Below, in pieces: positions 39,350-52,689 of a stretch of 64,000 nt of DNA; positions within the stretch are counted from its first letter, which is position 1; every line of letters begins with the position of its first letter. The stretch is taken from the NCBI RefSeq assembly GCF_949987515.2, contig NC_082700.1:35923380-35987379 (forward strand), read 5' to 3'. The notes beneath the pieces were generated by a model. The model saw only the letters and a program-made list of their open reading frames with translations, was not told the origin of the DNA and did no database searches. The DNA comes from Delphinus delphis. Lineage: Eukaryota > Chordata > Mammalia > Artiodactyla > Delphinidae. The position numbers and the translations under genes were made by a program.

Positions 39350-39615
39350 CTTTTTTAAAATAATTTTTATTGGAGTTAAGTTGATTTACAATGTTGTGTT
39401 AGTTTCTGTTGTACAGCAAGGTGAATCAGTTATGCATATACATATATCCACTCTTTTTTATATTCTTTTCCTATATAGGTCATTAGAGAGTATTGAGTGA
39501 AGTTCCCTGTGCTATACAATAGGTTCTTATTAGTTATCTATATTATATACAGTAGTGTGTATATGTCAGTCACAATTTCCCAATTTGTCTCTCCCTTCCC
39601 TGCCCCCAGGGCTGG
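39350..39615 (-). mobile_element. L1 3' end, antisense, truncated
   Basis: Plus strand 'tttttattggagttaagttgatttacaatgttgtg' is the reverse complement of an L1 3' terminus. It continues with 'gttgtacagcaaggtgaatcagttatgcat', 'gttccctgtgctatacaatag' and 'tctctcccttccctgccccc'. The 3' UTRs of the young copies here (63430-63495) contain the same motifs in the sense direction, with divergence. The tail lies at 39349-39360. Confidence 0.8.
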
Positions 39616-41359
39616 CTTTTTATAGCAACAAATAAAGTAGATTACTCTAACTAATTACCCAACTCCACTACTGTCTAATTAATAAAACAAAAATATATTG
39701 GTTACAATTATAAATTAATTGTAGATTCTGAAAAATTAGGTCTGGTAGTCTTTGAGTTTCAAAAGGCCTCTGAATCTACATCCTCCTCCTCCTCATCAAT
39801 CATATTCAGCATACTTGGCCTCCCAAATAGCCAAACTCTCTACTTAATAATATCATGTGTCCTCTGAATCAATTGAAAGGACTAGAAAATCTACTGGTAT
39901 CTCTCGTATCATTCTAGACAATTTTATTGAGATCTTTTGAGATAAACAGTCAGAACTGAATCTAATGATTCCACCTGAGCCACAGAGTTAAACAGCCATT
40001 TTCAAAATGGGCTACATTTAATTCTTCCTCATCAATAGATGTCTCTTGACATTCCTTCACAAGTTCTTTTATTTGTTGTTTCTCTTATCTCATAACATTA
40101 AAATCAAGCCATAAGAAACATAAAAATATATCCAAATTCCCTTTTTATTTCATAAGAAAAATAAAGTTTCCAGTTATATATCAACCATTAAACTAAGCAC
40201 TCTAAAATTTTCTGAACAAATAAAATAATTACATTTTTCCCTGAGATAAACATCTACCAATCCTCAAATATGCTAAATGATAACTTTCCAATTAGTAACT
40301 CTTATTTATGAATGAAAATATTATGTGTATTAAGGAACCTATGGTGGTTTTTTGTTGTGTGTTTTTGTACTTGGTTTGGTTTTTGATATAAAAGAGAATG
40401 ACCTCTGGAAAAGGTAAAGTCCTAAATATAAACAAGCAGTTACAGCAATTCAGTGACCTATATGTTCCAATTATCAGAGAAAGAAGTAGATGTGGGAATT
40501 TTAGTAGATATGCAAAACAGCATCAAAATGAAAATATTGAATGTTTATTGATGGAGATAAAACATGTTGACTGGATTAATGAGCAAGGATTATACATAAA
40601 CCAGTGAAAATAGAGTCAAAGAAAATTTAAAAGGTTTTATAGGAAAACTATTCTATGCCAAGATGCTTTATTAGACTATAGAGGGATTTTCTTAAAAAAA
40701 TATGCAGCCTCATTATTTAAATCCTTTGAAGATAGATTAAAAAATCTCTTCTAAACAGTTCTCTAAATACAGCTCTACATAACTGCTATTGACAACTATT
40801 ATTCTGAGTAATGCTCTGACAGAAGACTCTGAATATCCTTTTTCCCTTCCTTTAGTGATATCATTGGCATTTTACCCATTTTGTAGACATGATTAATTAT
40901 CCCTCCAAAATAAGTGAGGTTAGTGTGTTTTTGTTTTAATGATTACTTTTAATCTCTTTCCCAATGATTGTGGGAAATTTGGAGAAAAGTTCTTAGGAAA
41001 ATAAAATATCAACCATTGAATTAACTAATACACTTGATAAAATATCTTTGAAATTTATATGCAATTTTAAGCTATATATCTGTTAAAAGATTGTGAAGCT
41101 CACTCTATCACTGTAGACTTGAAATATTTTTAGATATTATTTCCTACTATTTTTGATGAGGTAAATTAGATCTGAGCAGATATCAGAGTGAGAGCTTATG
41201 TCAAGTAGATATCTGGGGTGAAAGCATTCCACAAGAAGTAACAGGGATTTGAGGTCTCAAAGTAAATAGGTGCCTCCTGATCTTTCCCAGGAAGTGAAAA
41301 AAAAAAAAAAAAAGAATGAAAAAAAAGGCAGAGTCGTCTGAACAAAGTGAATGAATGGT
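39616..41359. other. AT-rich, unassigned
   Basis: No repeat family or gene recognised. A17 run at 41297-41313. Confidence 0.35.
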
Positions 41360-43370
41360 TGAGTCAGAAGATAAGTAAGATTAGCTCAGGTATCCATTTC
41401 TGAATCATGGTAAGGATACTGGATTTTATTCTGAGATAGAAACATTAGGAAGATTTGAGAAGATATACACTTAAAAGATTAAAAGACTACTCTGGTTCCT
41501 GTTTGAAAAAGAGAAACTATAGAAAGGCAAGAATTGATGCAAGGAGGGCAGATAAAATGACATAGCCCATTGGAGAGATGATGGTTCTTGGGACTAACAT
41601 GGTTGTCGTGAAGATGGGATGAGAGATGGTCAGATTCTGGACATATCCTCAGAAGAGGCAATACAGTTCCTAATGGACTAAACATGAATGTGAAAAAAAG
41701 AAAGAAAATAATAATTATATGCTTTGGGAACTGAGATTTGAATGAATGGCATTGAAAATAACTGATATGGAGAAATTGGAGTAAAGGTAGGTGGGACAGA
41801 GCAGATATGGAAGTAAATAAGTTGTCTTTGGGTATGTTAATTTTGTCAGACATATAAATGGAGATGTTTACTAGGCAGTTGGATATATGTACCTGGAATT
41901 TAGGAAAATGGTCAAAGCTGGAGATATGAATCATCACGATACAGTTGTTATTTAAAGACTGGAGTATAGATGATATCAACTGGTAAATGGGTATAGATAG
42001 AGCAGAGAAATCTGAGGACTAAATCCTCACTTTGAAATGGAAAGGAGTATCCAGTAGTTTAGGAGTAATTGTTAGAAGATATACACTTTCTTTTAATTTC
42101 TTCTATTTCAGGAGTAAAGTAAGAAGCAAGCAGCTGAAAGTGTGTTCCAAGGAAGGGTACTAAACATTTAGTAGAGTGCAAAATGTATGAAATACTGGAG
42201 TCTAGGAGAGTAAAATAATAACTAAGAAAGTGTAAAGTAATTGACAATCAGGATGGAGATTACACTGGTTGTTTGTGAAATGAATTTAAAATCTACAAAG
42301 TTGTGTGTTTCACCAACTTGTCTAGCTACTTGGAAACAGGTAAAGAAGAGGTGAGAATTTGAATTTTAATCCTTGTTTGTGCTTTGTCCAAAATGTTTTA
42401 CAGCGAGCAAGGGATAAGATAGTTGCTTATATATTTAAATTGGGAACTAGAATAGTGGTTATTGAAGGAAGTAAGAAAATGAGAGGAGTTGGGGACTGCC
42501 AGGGTGGAGTGTCAAGTGTGGCAGGGGAAGGGAAAAGGGCCGAGATGGTAAGGACAATGGATTTGAAGTCTTAGTAGAATTCAACATTGTTAAATTGGGA
42601 TTCAACAGAGAGTGAGTTGGAGAGTTAAGATGTAGTATTCTGAATTTCAGATGCTTGAGACTGAAATTTTGAAGAACTTGCAGATATCAAGTTTTTCTAG
42701 TGTTTGATCATGGGAGTGGATCACTGAATGGATTGTAAGAACAAGACATTTAAGGAAGAAGAAAAATTAAGATATTGAATGGGAACATTGATAGAGTGGA
42801 TATTTCAATAATAATGGCAGGATAAATGGTAGGGCAGGAAATGTGATTCAGGTCTTAAAATCTCCAATAAAAGCAGTGGTATATGGTTGAAACAATCGGA
42901 GCTAATGGATAGAATAGTTTGGTGCCAAGTAGATGAGAAGTTTAGAAATCAGGATAAACAAACATTGAAATGTCAATAAGGAGTAAGGAGGACTCTTATC
43001 CCATCTTCAGTCTCTATCATATGTGAAAGATGGGAGACAAGGAAAAATAACTGCAACAGAGGCCACATATGAAGATTGCACAGGACACACTAATGTTAAA
43101 TTACCAGCTTTTGGGCAAAGAAATAAAATGACAGGAGCATAGAAAAACATATTGAAAATGTGGGAAATTGTGCTGCTGACAGTTCAGAAGGATAATGGAA
43201 GGTTTGGTGTTAACTTTGTAGGATGTGACCTTGGGTCAAATTAAGAAGTATACAAAACTGTGTAGAGATGAGAATGGTTCAAGTCTTGAGTTTCTTATGG
43301 GAGCTGAGAAAAATAGAGATATAAAGCATGATGGAGTAAATCTTGATGGTCTTTGGGAGGGACATGAATA
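41360..43370. repeat. Ancient interspersed repeat, family not named
   Basis: Purine-rich sequence whose phrases ('gagagatgatggttcttggg', 'gagatggtcagattctggacatat', 'gagatgtttactaggcagttggatatatg', 'gctggagatatgaatcatc') recur in a known type of old mammalian dispersed repeat. The antisense frame of 166 codons at 41479-41979 falls inside it and has no protein-like composition. The second half (42540-43360) is more doubtful. Confidence 0.35.
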
Positions 43371-43744
43371 ATCAGTTAATATTAAGTCTTCTGTCTTGGC
43401 ATTAATCTCTTAAGCCTGTTTAGTAATGAGGTGGGGGAGTTATGGGAAAGGGGAAAGGGTATTGCTAAGAGAATTTGAGCACTGGAGGCCCACTCTTCAA
43501 TCCTGAGGAGCAGGAAGTTTGAGGTTGCTGTTAAAAATCAAAAGGGAAAAAAATAAAGGAACTTGATTTTGAAAAATATGAAAATAATTAATTTGAGGTA
43601 ACTAGTAAAGTCATTAGAAGGTAAGAGTAATTATATACCGAAAGTTAATGTAAAATTGATTTACCTCATTTTGCTTTATTGTTAGTTTCATAGTATTTCT
43701 CTTTTCTCTCTCTCTCTACAACCTTTTTTAATCTTATTTCCTTT

Positions 43745-43930
43745 CATTAGCTTTTAAGCTCCTGTTATGTGCCAGGCCCATTACAAGGTCAACAAGTGGT
43801 ATAAGAGAACAAGTTTTCATATTTTTAAAGACATTATTCTCCTGGAGAGGAGATAGTTATGTGAACAAAAAGTGTAGTACTAGATGGCATATAATACCTG
43901 GTAAATCAAAGTGCTGTGTTACTTACTTAC
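43745..43930 (+). mobile_element. L2 3'-end relic
   Basis: 'agctcctgttatgtgccaggcccat', 'aagacattattctcctggagaggagatag' and 'gtgaacaaaaagtg' follow the L2 3'-end pattern. Very old and short. Confidence 0.5.
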
Positions 43931-44239
43931 AGAAGAGGAATTGGGGGCTTCTGTATTAATTTGGTCTGAGAGAACCAACTAAAATTTTATCTGGCTGGGC
44001 AGTGCAAGATAGGTTGTATCTAAATAGATTTATATTGCATGTTTAGAAGTGGTAAAGGTAAATAAATTGAAACAAATGAAAATGAGAAATGTAATTTGTC
44101 CAAATTTGTTGCAGGCAACACTTCTCTTTTGTAAAGGAAACTTTGCAGAGCTTTGTCTTTGGGAAATAGATTTGTCAAAAATATCATATGGTATTTTTCC
44201 CTTGATGATTCTGCTTTCTGAAAAAGTTAGTATGAAAAT

Positions 44240-44315
44240 TGTAAAAGCTAACATTTATTGGGGGTTTACTAAGTTCTAGTCACTAGGCTCAACATAATAG
44301 TTAACATTTAGATGT
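44240..44315 (+). mobile_element. MIR fragment
   Basis: 'taacatttattgggggtttactaagttctagtcactaggctc' resembles the MIR core start. Only about 75 bases. Confidence 0.45.
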
Positions 44316-45068
44316 TCTATGTGTCTTCTAATGATGCTACATTAACAACAACAACAAAAAAATGTTCATGGATGTATGATTTAATACAATAGAAATTTAA
44401 TAAATAACTTGCATTTAGAAAGAATTTTAAAATATCAGAATATTAAGAAGGAACAAGTCAAGAATTCCTTTCTCTTTTAATTTAATATAATAATCTATAG
44501 GAGCAATTCATTTTAAAACTTTGACATAGAATTTTGCAGGAGAGTTTGAAAAGTCAACCAGAAAGCCATCAAAATTATACCTTAAATACACTTTACTTTA
44601 TAAATCTGTTGTTCGTTATTAATATGAGGGTAAGGGATACTGTATAATTTCTGTAAGATTCCATTTTCCACAATTCCAAATTAATTTGGAGAAGAAAAGA
44701 AGAAAATCTAAACCAAGTCTCCAGTGTTATAAAGCCTCCTGAAAATTCATTTTTACCTTCCAAAAAGTGAACCCAAATTGGATTTGTTAACCTATCTTTG
44801 CTAAATTCCTTTAATTCCAGTTACATCTAATTTGCATATGTTATTTTTATCTTTTCTAAACAGTAGCCAAGTGACACTGCTGGAATTAATGCAAGTGCCC
44901 TTTAGTATATTACAGTTTAACTTCTAATTTGCTCTCTTTGCTAAATCATATTTCTGCACAAAATATTAACTCTCACCTATTTTCTCAACTAGCTCAAAGT
45001 TTTAAAGTCAGTTAATCTGAGAAAAGGAGAACAGGAAATCTTTGCCTCTAACAGAGTTATAGTATTTT

Positions 45069-45556
45069 TGTTACCGAGTCCAAGGTCATACTGCTTGCTG
45101 CATGACAAGCCAATAAATCGAGAAATGAGTTGTTGGGACAAGGAATAGCAACTTTATTCAGAAAGCCAGCAGACTGAGAAGATGGTGGACTAGTGTACCA
45201 AAGAACCATTTTACTGGAGTTAGAATTCAACCCTAAAAGATTTGGGAGTGTGGTTGGTTGTTGCAAACTTTTTGGTGTTGGAATCCTTTGTTTTTGCAGC
45301 TGTCCCTGTAGATCAGGTCACAGTGTTCCTGTAAACCTCCAACAAGACAAATGTTATTCTCTGTTCTGCAACTTCTTATCTCTATATGAATGGAAAAGTG
45401 CTATACCTTTAAAGTTCAGAGCCTTGAGAATGGGTTATCCTTTATATTTCAGGCTACAGGCAACATTCTTAATTTGTAGAAAAAGCAATAGAATAAAAAG
45501 GTTAAAGTAAAAGAAATAGACCCAATATGGAGTCAGATTTGTTCTTCCCTATTACA
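45069..45556 (-). mobile_element. Solo retroviral LTR (class I-like)
   Basis: On the minus strand the element starts TGTAATAGGGAAGAAC and ends CTCGGTAACA, the TG...CA ends of an LTR, with length 488 bases. It is flanked on both sides by 'tttt' (45065-45068 and 45557-45560), consistent with the 4-bp duplication of gamma-like (ERV1) integrases; however, a T4 repeat is low in information. An AATAAA-like signal lies at 45110-45116 on the opposite strand ('gccaataaatcg'), so the true poly(A) signal in element orientation was not located. No internal viral sequence is present, so it is a solo LTR left by recombination. Confidence 0.65.
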
Positions 45557-48500
45557 TTTTCTTCATAAAGAGCTAGTAAACACTACAAATTGAGTTCAAG
45601 ATAGTTGGCAGAACATTGATACAGATCAAGTGTTGCTGAAAACTTCATATCTATAGCATAAATTAAAAAAAAACTATAACCATAGAAATTCCTCTCAATA
45701 CTGCATAAGCAATAAGGGAATTAACTAATTTTAATAAATAATTTGGATATAAATAAGGAAATGGCACAGAACAAGTGTAACTAAAAATGTAGATGTGAAG
45801 GAAAAACAGCCTGAAGATAATTTGGCCACTAGTGGAAGATTTTGCATTTCATTTTAATTTAATATCTTTAATTGTTTTGGGGTTATTTAAAGATTTTGTT
45901 TGCTCTTGCTCCAATTTTACCACTTTATAACTTTTCCAGAAATGTACCATTTCATATTGTTTTCCAAAGATTTTTGGCATATGATTATTTTATCAAATTT
46001 AATGCCTAATGTCTAATTTAATCAGATTTTATTTTATTTTAAAAATATCTACTATATTCCTAGTTTCTTTTACCCTCTTATTGATAGATTTTCTTACTTT
46101 TTAAATATTTTTGTTTCATATTTTAGTAGTTGTTCATTTATTATTCCTTTTCCAATAATCAGATTTTTCTTTTATTAAACTATACCACATTTTCTTGTTC
46201 CCCTCTACAAGGATTTCTGTCTTATTTTTATCATTTCCTCCTTTCATCTTACTTATTGGCTTTACTCTCTTGTTCAATCTTCTGAAGTTTAATACTTAGC
46301 CTATTTTTAAAAATTTGCTCTTAATTTCTAATAAACATAATTAAAGTTTTAAAGAGGTGAGATTGTGTCACACAGAATGTGTTTTAATTTCCCTTACATT
46401 TTATTTATTTTGCAGTTTCCTTCTGTTTTCTTATTTAGCATACAGGATTTTCTCATTATACTATTAGTGTTAGGATATATATTTCAAATAATTGCACTAT
46501 TAAGGGAAAGAGCACACTAGATATTGTAAGCATAGACCAGAGGGATGAAATTGACAACAGTAGTCAAGATTTATTTTACCAAAACGTTTAATGACCTAGA
46601 CTCTTCAGCTCCTGAGAATAACGCCAAAAGAAGATGAAAGAATTTCAGTATCAAGACCTTAGAACACTGAGACTTTGCAACATTTTAGATTTTTATTAGT
46701 AATTATTTCCCTTGAAAATAATATAGTTATTGCTTGCATAAATTTATTGATAACAAGATTTTATGAACTAGATTGTATTTCATAGTGTATCCACACAGCT
46801 CCATATTAGCCAGAAGAAGAATCTGAGGACTGGTAAAGTTAACTGAACTCCCTAATATTTCAAAACTACTTAGTGACTTGGAAATTATAAAAAAAAAAAT
46901 ATTTCTATGGCAACCAGGTCTATGTCCATAGACTATTTATGGTAATACTAAGCCATATAAATAATAACACCTTTGCAAGTATTAGGACTTTGTCTCATGC
47001 AAAACTCAGTTACCAAAGCTTAATATATAATGTCCAATGGCCCTGTGACTTTATGCCCCAAAGTTTCCAATATATACTGGCGATCCACATTTGTATTTGG
47101 AGTCAGAAAAATTTCTCAATAAATTGGTATTCCATTTATCCTATCCTTTTATTTGTGATTTTTGGAAAGTGAAATTTAAAAGAAAAACTTAAAAATGTAA
47201 TAATGGTTTCTGCACAAATTCTAGACCTTAAAAACTTTTGAAAAAATATTTGCTGCAATTTAACCACTTTGTTCACTAAAGATATTATACTTAATTTTAA
47301 TCAGAACAATTTTATGTACAAAATATGTACCATATCAATGTGGTATGTTACTAGTTGAAAAATAATTATGGAAAAGTTTGGCAACACAATTACTCCAAAA
47401 TATATTAGTTAAAATATAAGATTATATACATTAATATAGATAGCCAATATTGGCATTTCTCCTTTAAAACTACTTATGTCACCAAATATTTAGACTCATA
47501 AATTAGGAAGCATATGTTTATATTCCAATATTGCTTATAGTAGAAATATTCAAACTTTCTTGAAATGTTTTGAGCATTATAAATTTTACTATGGTATCAA
47601 GAGAGATTGTTCAGAAAAATCATAATTGTCATCTTGCATGAACTCTTGTCAATATTTACTTTATTCCAATGAATTTTAAGTGCACTGATACTGGAAATTG
47701 AAGTAGGAAAGATAAAGTTATTTCATAAACCTCATTTGGGATTCCTTTACATACATAAACTACAATTTCACCAGCTATTTAGAACTGAAACTCTTTAATT
47801 TATAATTTAATATTTTTAAATGCTGAAGGATTAATTTATACTGATTTTAATACTTTATACAGAGAGTAGATCTTCTGTTATGTGGCTTAATCTTAAAAAT
47901 AATCTCATTGGAACTCTTATTATTGCCAATCCTTGTAAAGGCAAACACTCTGAAGTTATGTATTCTGTTAAAGAATATAGACAATTTTCTTCCAAGAGAA
48001 ATATTACTACCCACATTTGATAAATAAAATATCATTCAATGTATAGGAAGAGTGGTCACAAAGTGCCAATTCCAGTTGTGGAAAACATAAATGATAACAG
48101 AATTTATTTGCATGTATATATGGCTAATAATCTCTAAATAATCAATACTTCTTTCTTTCTATACATGCATTGTGTTGAATATGATGAGGTGTATATGCAT
48201 ATTTGTCAAAATATCCAAAAGGAAATATAAGAAGTGCTAACATTTCAAGGCAATCTCACCATATGTTACCTTCCAAGTGCTTGCTTTAATCACATGGGCA
48301 AGGAAACTTTTTTCTTTCCTTCTACTGGGTTCCTTTTTCACCTGAGCTGACAAATATTTCTCTTGCTTATTTTCAAATAACCAAGAAATGCGTTAAAATT
48401 ATCAACCTGTCATGAACCCTAATTTAATGGGATTTTTTGGGAGGGAAACTTCTTCTTTCCTAAGTAGCTACAAGCTTTGAAACATTGGATGGAAAGTGGC

Positions 48501-51500
48501 TAGAAATTGTATGAAGACCACACTGATTGTAGGGTCAGAAATGTTACGAAGTGGTCATGATTATAAATGGTGAGATCTGGAGATTTAAGTTAAAATTCAC
48601 TAGCTCATTTCTTCCATCTAAATGATATTGCAAGGGTTTATTTATTTGGGTTGGGGGACCCTCATAATATCTCCACCATTAATCTTCCATTCTCTGATAT
48701 GAACAATTTAATTTTTGCTACCTTAAGTAAACAAATGCAAAAGCAGCTTTTAGGTAATTCCCATAGTCATCCCTTTTTCCATTTGCACTTCTGAAATATT
48801 TGTCAATTTTAAACTTCCTTTCTGCAGAAATCTGCATCTGAAAGGCAGGCTTTAGGTTTCCAGGACGCAGTATGAAGCCATAAATCTGCTACCTAACCTT
48901 TCTGTCAAGCACATCAATGTTTATTCTAATTAAGTAAATTTTATTATTATCATGTTATATCATGCCTTCTGCTCAAATACTTTCACTAAGTTACCATACA
49001 TACATACTACTGAACTAATCTGCTATTTCCTAGAAGAGCGTAATCTGGAGCAGACAACTCAACAGAGGACAGACTAACACATCTACCACACTGTATTGGT
49101 AAAAGCAGTCCCAGTGCCAGTCCAGATTCGGGGAGAGAAAATAATTTATAATCATCTTTGATCCACTAAAAGTGAATAAAAAGCTGAGTAACATGTTTGA
49201 AATAATATATTGTTTATATTGTATATTTTGATTGAATATGTCTTCTTTTTAATCAGAAGAATCAAAGCATGTGGATGTATATAGAATTAATTATCAAATT
49301 ATAAACATTTCTTACTTATGCTAAAAGACCTCATTACACAGGAGAGAGACAGCTTTTTTGTTTGTCATTGTAAGTTGGAATAATATCATTGTCGCATCAT
49401 TTAAAAAAAGCATAGACTATATTTTAAATTATTAACCTTACGTTATTTCATTTTTAAAAGTATCAAGTTATTTAAAATAGATTCTTATACATATATGCAT
49501 AATCGTATAATTTTTCACTCCAATAACAGTTTTTAACCTTGCATTATTTTGAAAACCTTCTTAAGATCTTTAGCCCATTCATTGTAACAGCTTCAAAAAT
49601 ACAGCTTTATCCTTCTCCCTCTAATTTTGTAAAGGAAGGAAATTATTTGATTATCAACCAAAAGCAATGGAAGCTTCTATAAATTACTTCAATTTATAAG
49701 CATCTTTTGACATTATAAAACAAAAATATTTGCTGACAGCAGACCAGAACTGCATTATTCTGAGTGGTAAAATTAACATGCATACTAGTAAGTGGAATTT
49801 TTAGTTACAATTCATTAATAATGTTGTTAAGCACTTTTTTTTTTAGTACTATCCATGTACAAGAGAGTCAGCATCCGCTCCTGACAGCTGTCCCCTATAT
49901 GCTTTCTGTAAACAGAAAATGAAGCAACATCCCAGTCATTCTCTCTGGAAAGACAGCTTTCAGTGCTTTATGCAAATAACATGACCCTCTAGCTGTGGCA
50001 CATTCTTCAAAAAGACACCTACCTTCAAAAGTGACAGCAAGTAATAATAAGACAAATGAGCATGCAGTCTGCACATGTGCCACATATTTCACCTAAGAAT
50101 CCTTGGATGTGATAAAATTAATGTGACCTCTATCGCCAAGGACATTATACTCAATGGAACAGAGCCATAGGAGAAGCAGAAATGGTGGGGACTATGTCCG
50201 CATTTAGTAGGCTTTTACTTAAAATTTTTAAAATCAATTTTTCTTTTTATTTTACATTTTGGCCTGAGAAACACTCAGTTATAGAATTTCTATTGTCTTC
50301 ATTACAAGAACAAGGAACAATATTCACCGATCATCAGGAAGAAAAAGAAAGGTTACATATGATATACTGGAGTAATTAGACTGTGGGTAGGCAATATAAA
50401 ACTTTAATGAATATTGATATGGGATTAAAGAGCTTGACTTATTGTTAGTATATCCTGCTATACATTTTGCTTTGTTTTAAGGTCGATTTTTTTCCCCTTT
50501 TCAAGAGAGAAGATGCATCTTTTCCTTTTTTATTACTGAGATAATTATGCAAAATAGAATAAAATATTTACAACAGACTTTGCAAAATAGGTAATGTACA
50601 AATGAACTGTTTTCAATGTACCCTGAGGCTTGAATGCAACAAGCACACCATGAAAGCTTTATTGTAGCTTAATTGTAGCAATCAAATTTAAGAAAAAACA
50701 ATAGGACACTTTTTCAATCTGCCTTGACAGAATTTTGGCAAAAATTTTAAAATCCTAAACAAATAATCTTGTGGCAAGCTGAGATCTAAGCCACCAACTG
50801 CTATGGACATCAAAAATGCAGCCAAAGTAGATTTACATATTTGCTTATAATTATTTTAAATCTACTGAACAGAATCATACCTTCACATAGTTTATAATCA
50901 GAATTCATAGTTATTGAAGATATATGGGAAGTGAATAAGAACTAACATACATGATGATTTCATTTCTACTAATAGGGTTGTGAAAAATTAAATTGAGTTC
51001 ATTATAATGAACTTTTATAATGAATTTTATAAAATAAAAGTGCACTCAAAACACAAACAAAAATAGTTTCTTATACGTGTTGAATATACGTGTAGTTTTT
51101 AACAGAAAATGTTTGAGTTTTAACTGTTATTCAAACATGACATCACATGTTTAAAAAGATTATCTATACACTCCAAGGCAACAAAACAAGTTAGTAGATT
51201 ATGAATGAATTTTTAATATTCTAAAGGCTAAATGGCCTTTGAAAATACAAATTTGGAAAAAGGAAAGGTAAAGCTCTGTTCTATTTTACTTGAAAGCCCA
51301 TCTATTTGTGTATCTCTAATTACACATAAAAAGAGTGGAAATAGGATATTTGCTCACTTTAGAAAAGTTATTATAAAAGTATGAGATATTTAAAATACTA
51401 AGAATACAAAATTATAACTGCCTTCTCACTATTAAATTTGACATTGAATCTGATATTCTTATTTTTATCAAAATTATTCATGCAAAATTATTAAGGACAA

Positions 51501-51890
51501 ATTCTTCCTTTCAGCCATGTTTTCTGCCATTCAGAGGCAAGCACTTTTGATTATTTTATCTGTTTAATTTGGTTTGGGCCTTCATGTCTCTAACTAATAT
51601 AATTCTATTTCTATTTCTTTATCTTTCATTTTTAGGCAATTTCCAATTATTTACAGTTGGGGGATAAGTTTTTGGATCTCCTCACATCAATCCTGAAACA
51701 TATGCATACAGCTCTGCCCCTATCTTTCCAATAAAATTGCAGTATAAATTTTGTGGGAGTAATATTTAGATTTGACATTATAATGGTTATATAGACACTA
51801 TTCACAAGTGATTTGCTATGCATGATTCACCATGTAAACTCTATTTTATGGCTTATTTTCCATTCTAGAATATATTTTTATATTCATTAA
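45557..51890. other. Long AT-rich stretch with few recognisable repeats
   Basis: More than 6 kb in which I see no SINE, LTR or clear L1 and no gene-like frame. A POU octamer ATGCAAAT lies at about 49970-49977 inside a less AT-rich block (49850-50100). This is the largest stretch in the window with little repeat signal and so the best place to test for conserved non-coding elements. Confidence 0.35.
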
Positions 51891-51891
51891 G

Positions 51892-52110
51892 TTAACATAA
51901 TTTTTATTTTAATGCTTACTTAGGTTTCTGTGTACTCCTTTTTAGGTTTTTGTGTACTCCTTTTTAATATGTTAATTTTTTAATATGTTTAATATGTTAA
52001 AAAATTAACATAATTTTTATTTTAATGCTTACTTAGGTTTTTGTGTACTCCTTACTTAGGTTTTAGTGTACTCCTTTTTAATATAAAAAGTGTACTCCTT
52101 TTTAATATAG
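51892..52110 (+). repeat. Local duplications and an inverted repeat
   Basis: A 49-base unit (51892-51940, starting 'ttaacataatttttatttta') recurs at 52005-52053 with one mismatch, a spacing of 113. The shorter word 'gtgtactcctttttaatat' or its core recurs at about 51952, 52067 and 52090. A 16-base exact inverted repeat ('tatgttaattttttaa' 51968-51983; its complement 51997-52012) lies at the start of the second unit. Confidence 0.85.
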
Positions 52111-52308
52111 TAGCCATTTTTACAATCATAGTATTCCCTCTTGTCACAAATAGTCTCATTTATTTTATTCTTTTTTGAACCCCTTAACCTCTGAGTTAGT
52201 TTTATTTATCTTTATATCTCTTTTATAAACAATATTGTTCTGCCTTTAATGTTTATGTTTACGGATTGTGAGTATGCGTGAAATTAGCTTTTTTAAAAAG
52301 TAAATTGT

Positions 52309-52526
52309 GGGTCTTCCCTGGTGGCGCAGTGGTTGAGAGTCTGCCTGCCAATGCAGGGGACACGGGTTCATGCCCCGGTCCCGGAGGATCCCACATGCCA
52401 CAGAGCGGCTGGGCCCGTGAGCCATGGCCACTGAGCCTGCTGCATCCGGAGCCTGTGCTCCACAATGGGAGAGGCTGCGACAGTGAGAGGCCCATGTACC
52501 ACAAAAACAAAAAACAAAAACAAAAC
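52309..52526 (+). mobile_element. CHR-family SINE (short form)
   Basis: Starts 'ggtcttccctggtggcgcag', with A-box-like 'tggcgcagtggt' and B-box-like 'gggttcatgcccc'. The body ends 'gagaggcccatgtaccac' and is followed by an A/C-rich tail (AAAAAC units). The 11-base word 'aagtaaattgt' flanks it at 52298-52308 and 52527-52537. Confidence 0.95.
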
Positions 52527-52689
52527 AAGTAAATTGTTTAAGAGTCTATTTTTTTGGATCATATAATTTTAATGTAACTGTACACATTAAGGAGCAGTTT
52601 ACACCTTACATCTTTTACATCTTATATTTCCTTTGATCTTTATCTATGAGGAAAGGTAGATGGAGATAATTCTGTTTTACTAACAACTG

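Noticed and set aside
39142..39363. 73-codon frame with a Tyr-Ile repeat
   Set aside because: It is only the translation of the (TA)33 microsatellite.
41479..41979. 166-codon minus-strand frame
   Set aside because: It lies inside an old interspersed repeat, is rich in Ile/Ser/His/Phe without domain-like order, and starts and ends at no sensible signals.
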